Shown one piece after another: positions 10,286 to 19,737 of a stretch of 64,000 nucleotides of DNA. Positions within the stretch are counted from its first letter, which is position 1; each line of letters opens with the position of its first letter. A model generated the notes under the pieces. That model was not told the DNA's origin, searched no databases, and worked only from the letters and a program-made list of their open reading frames with translations. A program made the translations under genes and the position numbers. The DNA is from Liopterus haemorrhoidalis (lineage: Eukaryota; Arthropoda; Insecta; Coleoptera; Dytiscidae): NCBI GenBank assembly GCA_963971575.1, contig OZ020611.1, positions 246,164,654-246,228,653 of the forward strand. Reading direction: 5' to 3'.

Positions 10286-10375
10286 ATGTTATTTTTAAAA
10301 TATTGTAATCTCTGTATTTATACATAGCTAATAGCCAAAGCAACTAAAGCCAACAAATAAAAGGAAAAAAAAAAT
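10286..10375 (+). other. LINE 3' UTR and A-rich tail
   Basis: Between the ORF2 stop and the right target duplication is a short UTR containing 'aaagcaactaaagccaac' and 'aataaaa', ending in an A-run at 10366-10374. The polyadenylation-like AATAAA fits a transcript 3' end. Confidence 0.65.
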
Positions 10376-10383
10376 ATATAGTT

Positions 10384-10734
10384 TTCATTTCCATAACTAC
10401 CATTTGACTTTAGTTTCCATTGACAGCAATGGAAAACGCCTTTAAAAATTATTAATTTTTTAAGACTTTAAAATTTATCTTATGAAACGCTTGGCTAATA
10501 CTAATTTTCCACAAGTAGAAACAATTGCATGTATTTATTTCCATTATTTACCATCAAATAAGTCATTTTGAGGACCACAAATGCGCTTTTCTCATAAATT
10601 TTATTATGTAAGGATATACAAGTTTTACACCGTTGAATGGAGATAAAAGTTCTATAATAATATGTGTAGTGTAATTTGAAAAATAGTTATTTACGGTTAT
10701 ACATTATACAAAACAAATGCAAAAAAAATTGATG
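10384..10734. other. Non-coding stretch, no gene seen
   Basis: AT-rich, all frames closed. No transposon end is recognised. Confidence 0.5.
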
Positions 10735-10774
10735 TGAAGTGTGAATATTCACACATTTCAGGGTTTCGCAGGTA
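10735..10774 (+). repeat. Perfect 16-bp palindrome in a dispersed repeat
   Basis: gtgtgaatattcacac (10739-10754) is its own reverse complement. The surrounding 40 bp is repeated in inverted orientation at 5320-5359 (36 of 40). 'cagggtttcgcaggta' at its right edge resembles the complement of a motif near 11548. Confidence 0.65.
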
Positions 10775-10964
10775 AGGCAAATTTTACTTTGTAGTAATCA
10801 CGGCAAAATGAACGATATTTTTAAAATAATTTATCGTCTGTTAATCATATAATAAGACTGGTTATTAAATTTACGCTCTTAAAAATTAAATGCAACATTT
10901 GTCAAAATATAACTACAATTTTGACAAAATAATTTCAACATAATAAAAATTCAAAAAAACCTTC

Positions 10965-11030
10965 GTTTCCAGCGAATTTTAGCTTACGACACCAGTGCTC
11001 TAACCACTACACTATCGTACGCCTTGCATG
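10965..11030 (-). mobile_element. Degenerate tRNA-like relic, possible SINE
   Basis: Read on the minus strand, 'gatagtgtagtggttagagc' (about 11014 down to 10995) matches a tRNA A box and D-arm. The expected B box is degraded (aattcgctgg), and a T-run follows on that strand. It is either an old tRNA-derived SINE head or a decayed tRNA gene. No anticodon can be read reliably. Confidence 0.4.
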
Positions 11031-11194
11031 TGGGTGTCTTACATTGGTGTAACTTTTGTACTTTGTGAACCAGAAACCATAAAAATGCGTTATTTTCCGA
11101 AAACATAATCTGATCAAAAATTCCTGTTGTACTATTTCGGTTCACACCAATATACATTACTTAGAATTTTTTTAGATTTTTAGTTTAAACCATC

Positions 11195-11562
11195 TGGGCT
11201 ACAGGGTGTGGGACAAAATTTATTTGCACAATTTTGGCAAAAATTGCATCAAAATAATTTATTTTGCAAAAATAAAAATTTGATCGTTAATCCACGTACT
11301 AAGGGCTTTCATTTGATACCGAACTCAGAATTAAAAAAAAATATTTTTGTTTTCGATGAGCACATTTTTGTTTATATTTTTAGGGGGATATGTTTTTTAG
11401 ATGTTTTAGTATTTTTCCTATGTGCGGGTCAAAGAGTTGTATAAGCATGCCAAATTTCAGCTCTCTAGGTTTAGCCGTTTGGCTACAATTTTTACCGAAC
11501 AGACAGACAGACGACAAAATGACGGTATAAGGGTTTTTTGGTCATACCTACAAAACCCTAAA
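11195..11562 (-). repeat. Probable dispersed repeat with ACAG/CTGT run
   Basis: On the minus strand the segment runs 'ttttagggttttgtaggt', then ccgtcattttgtcg, a CTGT run, then 'gccaaacggctaaacctaga'. That order (CCGTC motif, CTG repeat, then a phrase with AAACGG) parallels the A units at 6602. The 78-codon plus-strand frame at 11208 is not convincing. Classification is uncertain. Confidence 0.35.
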
Positions 11563-11906
11563 ATTGATACGGTTATCGTCTGACCCCCATTGCCCCAAAT
11601 ACGTTTTATTTGAAAAATATTTTTATTAAGGAAATAATCGAGCTGAAGAGCATAGGATGAAACCAAAATTTATATTGTTTAAAATTTAACCGGTTTTGTA
11701 ATCCAATATTTTATAACGGTTTTTACTTAAACGGTGTATGTAATTTAGATTTATCTTTAAAAAAAAACTGATTAATCTATTACTTACTTATTTTTTATAT
11801 TTAAAATAAATTCTATTTAATGTATGGACTTCCTTACATGATTTTAAGTTTTCATCTCGAATTGAGCTTAAATTGGCACAGAGGGCCATATTGCAACTTT
11901 CTTACC
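11563..11906. other. Non-coding stretch, no gene seen
   Basis: AT-rich sequence without recognisable features between the CTGT repeat and the hAT element at 11915. Confidence 0.5.
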
Positions 11907-11914
11907 AACTAGAT

Positions 11915-12896
11915 CAGCGTTTCTCAACCGGGGGGCCGTGAAGGCTTCGTCGGGGGGGCGCGAAGTCATACAAGATCGAAACATGAAAATATAATAAAAA
12001 TGCACTCAATCTTCCAAGATATAAATTTTATCCATATTTATAAATATCTTACATTTATATTAATAAAAATATACCTTTCATAACATAAATAAAATAAATA
12101 TTTTATTTATTATTATATCTAATTTACTTAATTTGACAACTAATTTAAACTACAAGCTATTTCAAACGTTTAAGTAGTCACTAGCTAACTTTATAATGAG
12201 TAAATGGGCTTTTACAAAACAAAATAATCAAAAGTTTCATTCAATCGATAAAAATTAGTAGATTTGAAAATCTAATTCCTGTTTAATCAAAGAAACAGAC
12301 TATAAGTAGACTATATCAGGTCAAATAAATTGTATGTGTCGGTTGATGGGTTTCTCTGACAATGGTTCGCGTTGGAGGTACTTCAAATATTTTCAAGTTG
12401 TACTTTGAGGTAGATACGACTTGAAAGTGCAACATTTTTTTTATTTAATATTTTTTCAATTGCTCTCCGAGCTACAGATAACTCAAGGGTAAGGATGCGA
12501 ATGTGTTTAAACTAAAATGGAAGGCACTTTGAACACTTGTAAATAAAAATAATTTACTTTCAAGTTGTTAAAGGGAATATAATCGTCATTTAAAATATCA
12601 CAGTTTTTTGTCAACCGTAAAAGATATTAAAAAATGTTTAAGTAAAAGTGTTTAAAAATTCTAAATTGTCCTTGATATCCTGTATTTTTTTTACGGTTTT
12701 TTCTGGAAAATTTTAATACTACCATTCAATTTTGTGGATAAATTTTAGTTCAAAATTTTTCCCAACTTGCTCACACGTCACCTTTTCAAAAAAACTCGTG
12801 TTCCCATTATCTTGATACACCGCGATATCGGGGGGCCGCAGACAATATCTAGATAATTTTGGGGGGTCCTAGACCAGAAAATGTTGAGAAACACTG
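11915..12896. mobile_element. 982-bp nonautonomous hAT element
   Basis: The ends are 'cagcgtttctcaacc' and 'gttgagaaacactg', near-perfect inverted repeats of the common hAT type beginning CAGnGTTTCTCAAC. The 8-bp duplication aactagat is perfect (11907-11914 and 12897-12904). G-runs (ggggggccg) lie just inside both ends. The interior is AT-rich with no coding capacity. Confidence 0.93.
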
Positions 12897-12904
12897 AACT
12901 AGAT

Positions 12905-13230
12905 GACGTGCTCGGTGTCTGTTCCTCCCTTCACCTCTCCCTCTGACGCTCTTTTTCTCTTGCCTATCAACGGGTGCTTTGAAATATGTAATTGCTCCTA
13001 GAAAATATAGGTTTTAATTCCTCTTCAGAAGTGGTTGAACATAACCTAACTTTCTTGACATTATTAAACAAATAATTGGCAACACAGTAAATTTATCATC
13101 TCCTGCGTCATTTCATAGTTAACCGTGAAAGAATTTTAGTGTACCATCCTTCTAGGCAGCAGTGAGCGTAGTGATTTCCACGCATACACCAGTGTAGTGC
13201 GTGTTGCATGCACTTCACACATGTATAGTG
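12905..13230. other. Spacer between hAT elements, no gene seen
   Basis: It contains a C/T-rich stretch (about 12923-12960) and otherwise ordinary sequence. No frame or RNA is supported. Confidence 0.5.
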
Positions 13231-13238
13231 ATTTTAAC

Positions 13239-14248
13239 TAGAGATGGGAATTTCGGCTCAGTTTGCGGAACCGGATCAGTGGAGGTCGTTCAGTTTGTTG
13301 AGCCGGTTCATTGATCCGGCTCAGTGATCCGGTTAAGTAAACATGTCTCCGAAACACAGGACGGTCGTTAGTTCGTAGGTAGAAAGTCGCTTAGAGCCGG
13401 TTCTTGCAATATATAAACTGTAAATATGATCCCGAGACACAGGTCGGTCGGTTGTTCGGTCGTAGGTAGAACGTCGTTTACAGCCGGCTCTTGCTTAGAG
13501 CCGATTCTTGCAATATATGAACTGTAAACATGATCCCGAGACGCAGGTCGGTCGGTCGTTCGGTCGAAGGTAGAACGTCGCTTAGAACCGACTCTTGCTC
13601 AGAGCCGGTTCTTGTAAATATGATCCCGAGACACAGGTCGGTCGGTCGTTCGGTAGAACGTCGCTTAGAGCTTAGAGGTAGAACGTCGCTTAGAACCGAC
13701 TCTTGCTTAGATTCGGTTCTTTTAAACATGATCCCGAGACACAGGTCAGTCAGTTGCCGGTCATCCGGTCGTAGGTAGAACGTCGCTTAGCCCCGACTCT
13801 TATCTAACATTTTTGAAACAAGCAATTCACTGTATGTAGCTACTGTATTTTAAACCAGATGTGTTAAGTTTATGGCGATGTTTATTGCCCTTATAAATCG
13901 GACATCTGGGATTTGGGCAATATTTTTAATATTTTTATATAGTATGGTTGTAAGAAAATACAGACTAACCCTATTAGTTTCAAATAAACTGCCCTACAAA
14001 TTGATGACAAAATACACTTTATGATAATACATTACAAGCCAAGTTCTCGCGAAGTTCAACATGACATCGATCCAGATCCGGATCACTCCGGTCACTGTTC
14101 ACAATCGCCCGACCAATCGTATCCTTGAAACTTGAAACTATACAGTGAGCCGTGAGCCGGCTCATTTCAATTTGGAGAACCGTGTCACTTCGGTCAGTGT
14201 ACTGAGCCGGCTCAGTGAGCCGGTTCGTTCATGAACGACCCATCTCTA
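13239..14248. mobile_element. 1,010-bp hAT-type element with internal tandem repeats
   Basis: The termini 'tagagatggg' and 'cccatctcta' are perfect 10-bp inverted repeats. The flanks carry a perfect 8-bp duplication, attttaac (13231-13238 and 14249-14256). Subterminal regions are full of gccggctca/ggatcagtg-like repeats, possible transposase-binding sites. The open frames on both strands at 13478-13778 only mirror the internal tandem repeat. It is nonautonomous. Confidence 0.93.
13345..13805. repeat. Five irregular tandem units inside the hAT element
   Basis: Units marked by 'gatcccgagacacagg' start at about 13345 (variant), 13428, 13532, 13622 and 13730, spaced 83-108 bp. Each carries 'ggtcggtcgg' and 'gtagaacgtcgcttag'. 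Spacing varies because of small indels and partial unit duplications. Confidence 0.85.
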
Positions 14249-14295
14249 ATTTTAACCACTTATTCAGACCAATTCTGTAACTCATTTACTATGAT

Positions 14296-15348
14296 CAGTG
14301 TTGTAATAGATACATTTGAAAATATATCTAGATACAGATACAGATACTTGAGGAAAAATGTATCTAGATGCAGATACAGATACAAATTTTAAAAAGTATC
14401 TAGGTACAGATACATTTTTTTACAATGTATCTAGATACTTCAAAATACTTTTAAGATACTTGAGATACTCGGAAAAATGAAAACACCACAAAAAAAAAGA
14501 TATAACTAGAGAAATATATTTGTTCACAATAAAAAATAAGTTATGCACTATTATTACTCTTAAAATAAACACAAATAGCCTTTGAAGCTGTGTGTCAGAA
14601 ATATTAACTAATTATATACCTATGTAATCTTTAAAAAAATCACTTTTTTATTCCAATTTCAGCGGATATCTCGAACATTTTTTGTTCGCTAATAAATTAC
14701 TGATTATTAAATGAGTATTTAGGATGACAAAAATAAAACAATTTTAATTTTTATATTTTTCTTTATTTAATTCACATTTATAAAATTAATTCTTATTCTT
14801 AGATTAGATAATTACTTAATGGTTGTTTTACTTAACCGTTGTTAATAAAATTATTTAATTTTTTTTATTTATTATTTTTTTAAATTTATTCAGAGCTGGA
14901 AATACAATTACACTTTATTAAAATTTTATAGATAAAAATAAATTAAATAAATTATAAGTTTGAGAATTATGATAAAATACAAGTTCTATATATAATTAAT
15001 TAAATTTTGGAAAACATCCTTTTATTTATGTATTGCAAAACTACGTCATATCACACTCATGTTTAGATTCAGAGTGAAGCATGTTTTTACTCCCACCAAG
15101 CAAGAAAGAGTTTACTGGTCGCTGATTGGTTAATTTAAACTTAAAATTCAAATATCTGAATGATGCTAAATGTATTACCAACTTGAAAAATCGTAAGGAT
15201 ATATTTTGTAAAAAGACCTTGAAAAGGACAAAATAGGAAAGTATCTGAAAAAAGTACCTGAAATACAGATACTTAGATACTGATTTAAATATCTAGATAC
15301 AGATACAGATACATATTTTAAAATGTACCTAGATACATTACAACACTG
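14296..15348. mobile_element. 1,053-bp nonautonomous hAT element
   Basis: The termini 'cagtgttgtaat' and 'attacaacactg' are perfect inverted repeats. Degenerate 'atctagatacagatacagat' repeats continue into the element at both ends. The perfect 8-bp duplication actatgat is at 14288-14295 and 15349-15356. The interior is AT-rich and non-coding. The repeated GATACA hexamers are typical of subterminal transposase-binding arrays, which is inference here. Confidence 0.93.
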
Positions 15349-15356
15349 ACTATGAT

Positions 15357-15948
15357 CATAGTAACTAAATTTGTCACTATGAGCAAGGTCAGTTACTATC
15401 ATGAATGAAAGTCATTATACTTTTATAATATTTTATCTTGTAGTAACGTTACTATACTCTATCTCTGAAAGACTGATAGTAATAGTTCATTTTTTCAGGC
15501 AGTTACCAGTGGCGTGCACATTTTAAACACGTTTAAATTGGTTTTGTGTATTTCTATATTACTATTTATCATTTTATTAAACGCACGCCTGTGAACATAT
15601 TTATCATATCATTAAACACACCCCTGTCACCATATTTTTCCTCAAAATTTTAGGTTCAAATTTTATGGTCTATTGTGTTTAACCCTAGTTCGTATTCCCA
15701 TATAATATGTGCGGCACACTCGGTTGTTATTAACAATATTTCGTTTCGAATTATTCATATTTTGTCGCTTTTGTTTTGCCGCTTCTGTGTGATAATACAA
15801 TAACTTTTTACAAATAATAAATTTTATTACTATCAGTCTCTCGGAGATAGAGTATAACAGCAAAATTATGAATTGCATAAACACTCTACCTATTGTTATG
15901 AATAATATCTTTGTTATCAAAATAAATCTGGTGGTGCAACTGTTACAA
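15357..15948. other. Non-coding stretch with short repeats
   Basis: It holds the 35-bp duplication described separately and a 'tatggtctatt' motif at about 15665 that matches the ends of the element starting at 15951. The 98-codon minus-strand frame at 15663-15959 begins inside that terminal motif and has no known domain. Confidence 0.45.
15563..15632. repeat. 35-bp tandem duplication
   Basis: 15563-15597 and 15598-15632 align with several mismatches (tatttatc at each start; attaaac-cac-cctgt inside). Confidence 0.75.
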
Positions 15949-16023
15949 TAATAGACCATATTAGTGTGTCGTCACATACATGTGCTGCCATCTGAGAGCT
16001 GAGTCCTTTTGAAGTTTAAAATA

Positions 16024-16430
16024 CAGGCTATTCCAAACGGTTAAATGGAACTAGATTTTGCAGTCTAGTTACTTTCATCGTTTAAATCGTGCCTTTCGGC
16101 CGTTTTGTTTAAGCTTTGTAAATCATACTTACAATAAACATTTTTTGGTTAAGGTTAATATCATTTTAAAATGTCATTTTCTTTATATTTTGATTTTTTG
16201 TGTCATTCTTAATACAAATTTCCCATTTATTTATTTTTTTGTCATTAAAATATCTAAAAAAAATATTTAATTTTGACATATGTCATTCGTTTCCATGGTT
16301 TCATTGTTGGAATTTTAAATTTTGACATTCTAACGTGAAAAATTAAATAACCCAAGCAAGGTCCCTTCTCGTGACAACCTAAAAGAACTAAATCCCCATT
16401 TAGTTCCGCTTAACCGTTTGGAACAGACTG
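16024..16430 (+). mobile_element. 407-bp TA-flanked MITE, copy 1
   Basis: The ends are 'caggctattccaaacggtta' and 'taaccgtttggaacagactg', inverted repeats with a few mismatches on the left. Flanking TA dinucleotides are at 16022-16023 and 16431-16432. It is highly similar to the copies at 18438 and 18968 in reverse orientation. A ~70-codon frame starting with TTG is shared among copies but looks like conserved noncoding sequence, not a gene. TA duplication and CAGT-type ends suggest Tc1/mariner-type mobilisation. Confidence 0.85.
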
Positions 16431-16432
16431 TA

Positions 16433-16876
16433 CATGGGACATTACTTTTGTTACCTTAATTTTATAAATATTTTCAATTTTGGAGCAAAAAATATGTATT
16501 TTTGATAAATATATACTAATATATACAGTCCAGACACTTTATATTATTGAATAATGATTTTATAAATATATAAATAAGGATTCGAAGATATATTTATAGG
16601 TTACGTTTTTAAATAATATGAAAATCGGAATATCTTTAGTATTTATTTAATTAACACTAAGTAATCATTAATATTTTGTTTTAGAATGCATATTGGTGTA
16701 TTGTTTTGCTACAAATTGTAACAATTACATCTACATTATTAATTGCAAATTTTTTCGTTTTTTGACAGATGAAAATGAAAAACAATAATGGAAAATTAAA
16801 AACAACATATTATTCATTTAAACCATTTAGATATGGCACACACACTTATTACTATGTTACTTGCCATAATAATGAT
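16433..16876. other. Non-coding sequence inside the 15951-18122 element
   Basis: AT-rich. It begins with 'tttgttaccttaattttat' (16447), also present at 4846 next to another MITE. No gene is seen. Confidence 0.5.
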
Positions 16877-16878
16877 TA

Positions 16879-17847
16879 CAGGTGGGCCTTATTTTACGCC
16901 GCTTTATTTTACGCCGGTTGGCAGCGACCTTAAAATAACGCCGCTTTGAAACAGTTGAACGTCGGAGTCGGGTGTCGACGATTCAGAGGTCGAAGCGGGG
17001 ATGTCTCGTGGTTTACGCAGTCGCAGTAATCGCACTACTGAGACGTATTCAGTTGTAAATAAATTTAACTCGCTTAAGAGTGTCTGCTTTATGATATGTA
17101 CATATTTAAATTTAAATAAATCTTAATCTAATATTTAATATAATCTAAATTTAATAATTTTTAATTTTTCTATATTATTTTTATTCACTTACCTTTAAAA
17201 TTTAATTTAAAATTATTGAGTAATAATTATAATTTTCATTAATACCAATGGAAGATATATGTACAAAACACGATAGAAAACAACGTAGGTCTATTTCAAT
17301 TTAGACAAAAATTGAAGTTATTAAAAGAATAGAGAATGGTGAAACTCGTCCGAAGATTTGTAGATGCCTAAACTTACCTCCATCAACGGTGACTACAATA
17401 TTGAAAAATGCAGATGAAATTCAAAAATTAAGACATTTGCAAGACAGATCATGATTGCGAACGCAGTTCAACTATAATAAAAAATATCAAAACATCTATG
17501 GAACCTTACATAAGCTTTCTGCGTGAAAGAAAAAATAAAGAAAAATAAATTTTTAATATTCTTTCAAAGGTTTTGCTTTTATTTTTGATTATAATTTTGA
17601 TTTCTGTTTTAATTTTTGTTCATTTGTATCGTATTGTTGCATTGTATTGTATGTTCTGTAATAATATTATAATTTTCTGTATATATAAGTAATAAATAAA
17701 GAAAAAACTAAAATAATTTAAAAAAAAACAAAAATATTAATTCGAATAGAATGTTAATCCGTCTCTGGAATGAACATTCTTTGCTTTGATTTGCGCCGCT
17801 TTATTTTGCGCCGGTACGTAACACCGGTGTAAAACGAGGCCCACCTG
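16879..17847 (+). mobile_element. 969-bp Tigger/pogo-like element
   Basis: The termini are caggtgggcct and aggcccacctg, perfect 11-bp inverted repeats flanked by TA (16877-16878 and 17848-17849). Gcgccgctttattttacgcc-type subterminal repeats occur at both ends. It carries a fragment of a pogo/Tigger-type transposase start at 17248. TA target and a CENP-B-type HTH are the established hallmarks of the pogo/Tigger group. The DDE domain is absent, so the copy is a deletion derivative. Confidence 0.9.
17248..17454 (+). pseudogene. Broken pogo/Tigger transposase N-terminus (psq/CENP-B-type HTH)
   Basis: From ATG at 17248 the frame reads MEDICTKHDRKQRRSISI, a stop (TAG at 17302), then TKIEVIKRIENGETRPKI, CRCLNLPPSTVTTILKNADE and a stop at 17452. 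Basic residues followed by KIEVIKxIExG...PSTVxTILKN match the first helix-turn-helix of CENP-B/Tigger transposases. In the family that HTH binds the element ends. The internal stop and loss of everything after the first HTH make it inactive. Start and family are fairly sure; the rest of the protein is missing, not merely frameshifted. Confidence 0.88.
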
Positions 17848-18124
17848 TATTAACGTAAATTTTTCAAAATTAACCTGCAAAATAATATTGTTCTGCAAAA
17901 ATAATGACATATTAAATTATAATGTATAAAATAAGAATTTTAATAAATAAATATTGACTTGTAGTTTTGATGTGAAACACTCTCTTACTTTGAAAACTTA
18001 ATTTATATTTCCAAAATACAATTTAACAAAAAAACAACATGCTAAATTCAAATAAAAAGAATCCAACCGCGAGACGGCAGCACTGAATCCCATTTTGTGA
18101 CGTAGTTACTAATATGGTCTATTA

Positions 18125-18435
18125 GAGAAAAACTTGCGTATAATAAGTTGTATCTGAGTTGGAGAGTTTATGTTATTCTCGCCAGGGAATATCCGAGATA
18201 GCACATATCGGTGTCGGTGTCCGCTGGCCATGGGTAGACCGAGTGTTTTACTCCGGTGTGCTGCGGGAAGTATGCAAAAACCACGTGGACCTCCACACAG
18301 CTGTACAGCACACCGTTTTAGTTTTCTAATTATTTTCTGAGGACATTTGTATACTAAAATGCCATTTTTGTAAACTCAAAACCGTTTTACAGGTTGAAAG
18401 CTGATACCAATCTATCTATTTACTTAAATTGAACC
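18125..18435. other. Spacer with a moderately GC-rich patch
   Basis: 18180-18320 is more GC-rich than its surroundings, with short open stretches but no domain I recognise. It could be a fragment of an unrecognised transposon ORF. Confidence 0.4.
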
Positions 18436-18437
18436 TA

Positions 18438-18836
18438 CAGTCTGTTTCAAACGGTTAGGCGGAACTAAATGGGAATTTCGTTCTTTTAGGTTGTCACGAG
18501 AAAGGGACCTTGCTTGGGTAATTTCATTTTTTACGTTGGAATGTCAAAATTTAAAATTCCAACAATGAAACCATGGAAACGAATGACATTAAATTATTTT
18601 TTTACATATTTTAATAAAAAAATAAATAAATAAATGGGAAATTTGTATTAAGAAAGACAGAAAAAATCAAAATATAAAGAAAATGACATTTTAAAATGAT
18701 ATTAACCTTAACAAAAAAATGTTTATTGTAAGTATGATTTACAAAGCTTAAACAAAACGGCCGAAAAGCACGATTTAAACGATGAAAGTAACTAGACTGC
18801 AAAATCTAGTTCCGCCTAACCATTTGGAACAGACTT
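18438..18836 (-). mobile_element. 399-bp TA-flanked MITE, copy 2
   Basis: The ends are 'cagtctgtttcaaacggtta' and 'taaccatttggaacagactt', flanked by TA. It is reverse-oriented relative to the copy at 16024 and slightly diverged, with several short indels. It holds the same noncoding interior. Confidence 0.85.
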
Positions 18837-18967
18837 TAGACGATAGGTTGATTTTAAATTTGTTTATTCTATACCATTGCATTAAATTTTAAATTGAAGT
18901 TTAATAATAATATTTTTTAAAATAATCTTCTGTACAAGAAGATTTTAAAAAACGTGTATTGGATATA

Positions 18968-19374
18968 CAGTCTGTTCCAAACGGTTAAGCGGAACTAAAT
19001 GGGAATTTAGTTCTTTTAGGTTGTCACGAGAAAGGACCTTGCTTGGGTTATTTCATTTTTCATGTTGGGATGTCAAAATTTAAAATTCCAACAATGAAAC
19101 CATGGAAACTAATGACGTATGTCAAAATTAAATATTTTTTTTAGATATTTTAATGACAAAAAAATAAATAAATGGGAAATTTGTATTAAGAATGACACAA
19201 AAAATCAAAATATAAAGAAAATGACATTTTAAAATGATATTAACCTTAACCAAAAAATGTTTATTGTAAGTATGATTTACAAAGCTTAAACAAAACGGCC
19301 GAAAGGCACGATTTAAACGATGAAAGTAACTAGATTGCAAAATCTAGTTCCGCTTAACCGTTTGGAACAGACTG
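18968..19374 (-). mobile_element. 407-bp TA-flanked MITE, copy 3
   Basis: The ends 'cagtctgttccaaacggtta' and 'taaccgtttggaacagactg' are perfect inverted repeats, flanked by TA (18966-18967 and 19375-19376). It is the best preserved of the three copies and is very close to copy 1 in reverse orientation. It lies 131 bp from copy 2. Confidence 0.88.
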
Positions 19375-19529
19375 TAAGCTGTTCACTTTTATAAGAACAA
19401 ACTAAGAGGAAATTTTGTTTTCAAAAGTTTGCACCTTGTAGCTGTATGTCATGTTGGTATTATAAAATGTCACTTTTTTAAAATGTCGGTCCATTTGACA
19501 TATGTCATAATGAAAAATGATATCTTAAT

Positions 19530-19655
19530 CAGGGCTTCGAACCGTTATTTTTTTCGTTTCGGTTTTCGTTCCGGTTCAATTAAAAAATTATATATCAGCT
19601 CGGTTCCGGTTTTCGTTCCGGCAAAAATAACGGTTTTTTTCGGTTTTCGATTCAG
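19530..19655 (+). mobile_element. Solo hAT-like left end
   Basis: 'cagggcttcgaaccg' opens a stretch with repeated ggttttcgttccgg motifs, the look of a hAT terminus with subterminal repeats. No matching right end is seen before the 147-bp array, so the element is probably truncated, or its end was lost when the array formed. Confidence 0.5.
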
Positions 19656-19737
19656 TTCAGAGTTTTTAAATTCTTTTATTTGTATTAGAAATTTATTTTC
19701 TACTATAATTCAGAAGTAATTTTTTTAATTTTTTTTT

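Larger units (their letters stand above)
6420..10375 (+). mobile_element. 5'-truncated LINE with RNase H, split by two insertions
   Basis: This is a non-LTR retrotransposon copy. The visible parts are the RNase H domain of ORF2 (6421-6601 and 8073-8424), the C-terminal Cys/His knuckle region (9983-10285), a short 3' UTR and an A-rich tail (about 10363-10375). It is flanked by an 8-bp duplication, atatagtt, at 6412-6419 and 10376-10383; that sequence is AT-rich, so the duplication is only moderately convincing. RNase H after the reverse transcriptase is known from I, R1 and LOA-type LINEs; the clade is not resolved here. The 5' truncation is typical of target-primed reverse transcription. It is interrupted at 6602-8072 and 8425-9982. 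Confidence 0.85.
15951..18122. mobile_element. 2.17-kb TA-flanked DNA element containing nested insertions
   Basis: The left end atagaccatattagtgtg and the right end ttactaatatggtctat are inverted repeats, with cgtcaca/tgtgacg matching further in. Both sides are flanked by TA (15949-15950 and 18123-18124). The last ~200 bp are repeated at 5551-5752, which supports a real element family end. It contains the MITE at 16024 and the Tigger-like element at 16879. Without these it would be about 0.8 kb of non-coding DNA. The superfamily is not certain; TA duplications suit Tc1/mariner-type elements. Confidence 0.65.

Noticed and set aside
13478..13778. Arg/Ser-rich frames on both strands
   Set aside because: They mirror the internal tandem repeat of the hAT element.
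15507..15593. Possible mini-transposon between 'cagtggcgtgc' and 'gcacgcctgtg'
   Set aside because: The ends match imperfectly and the flanks show no target-site duplication. The right end falls inside a 35-bp tandem duplication.
16058..19340. Conserved 63-70-codon frame in three MITE copies
   Set aside because: The frame starts with TTG inside the terminal region, and identity is explained by recent MITE duplication. No domain is recognisable.
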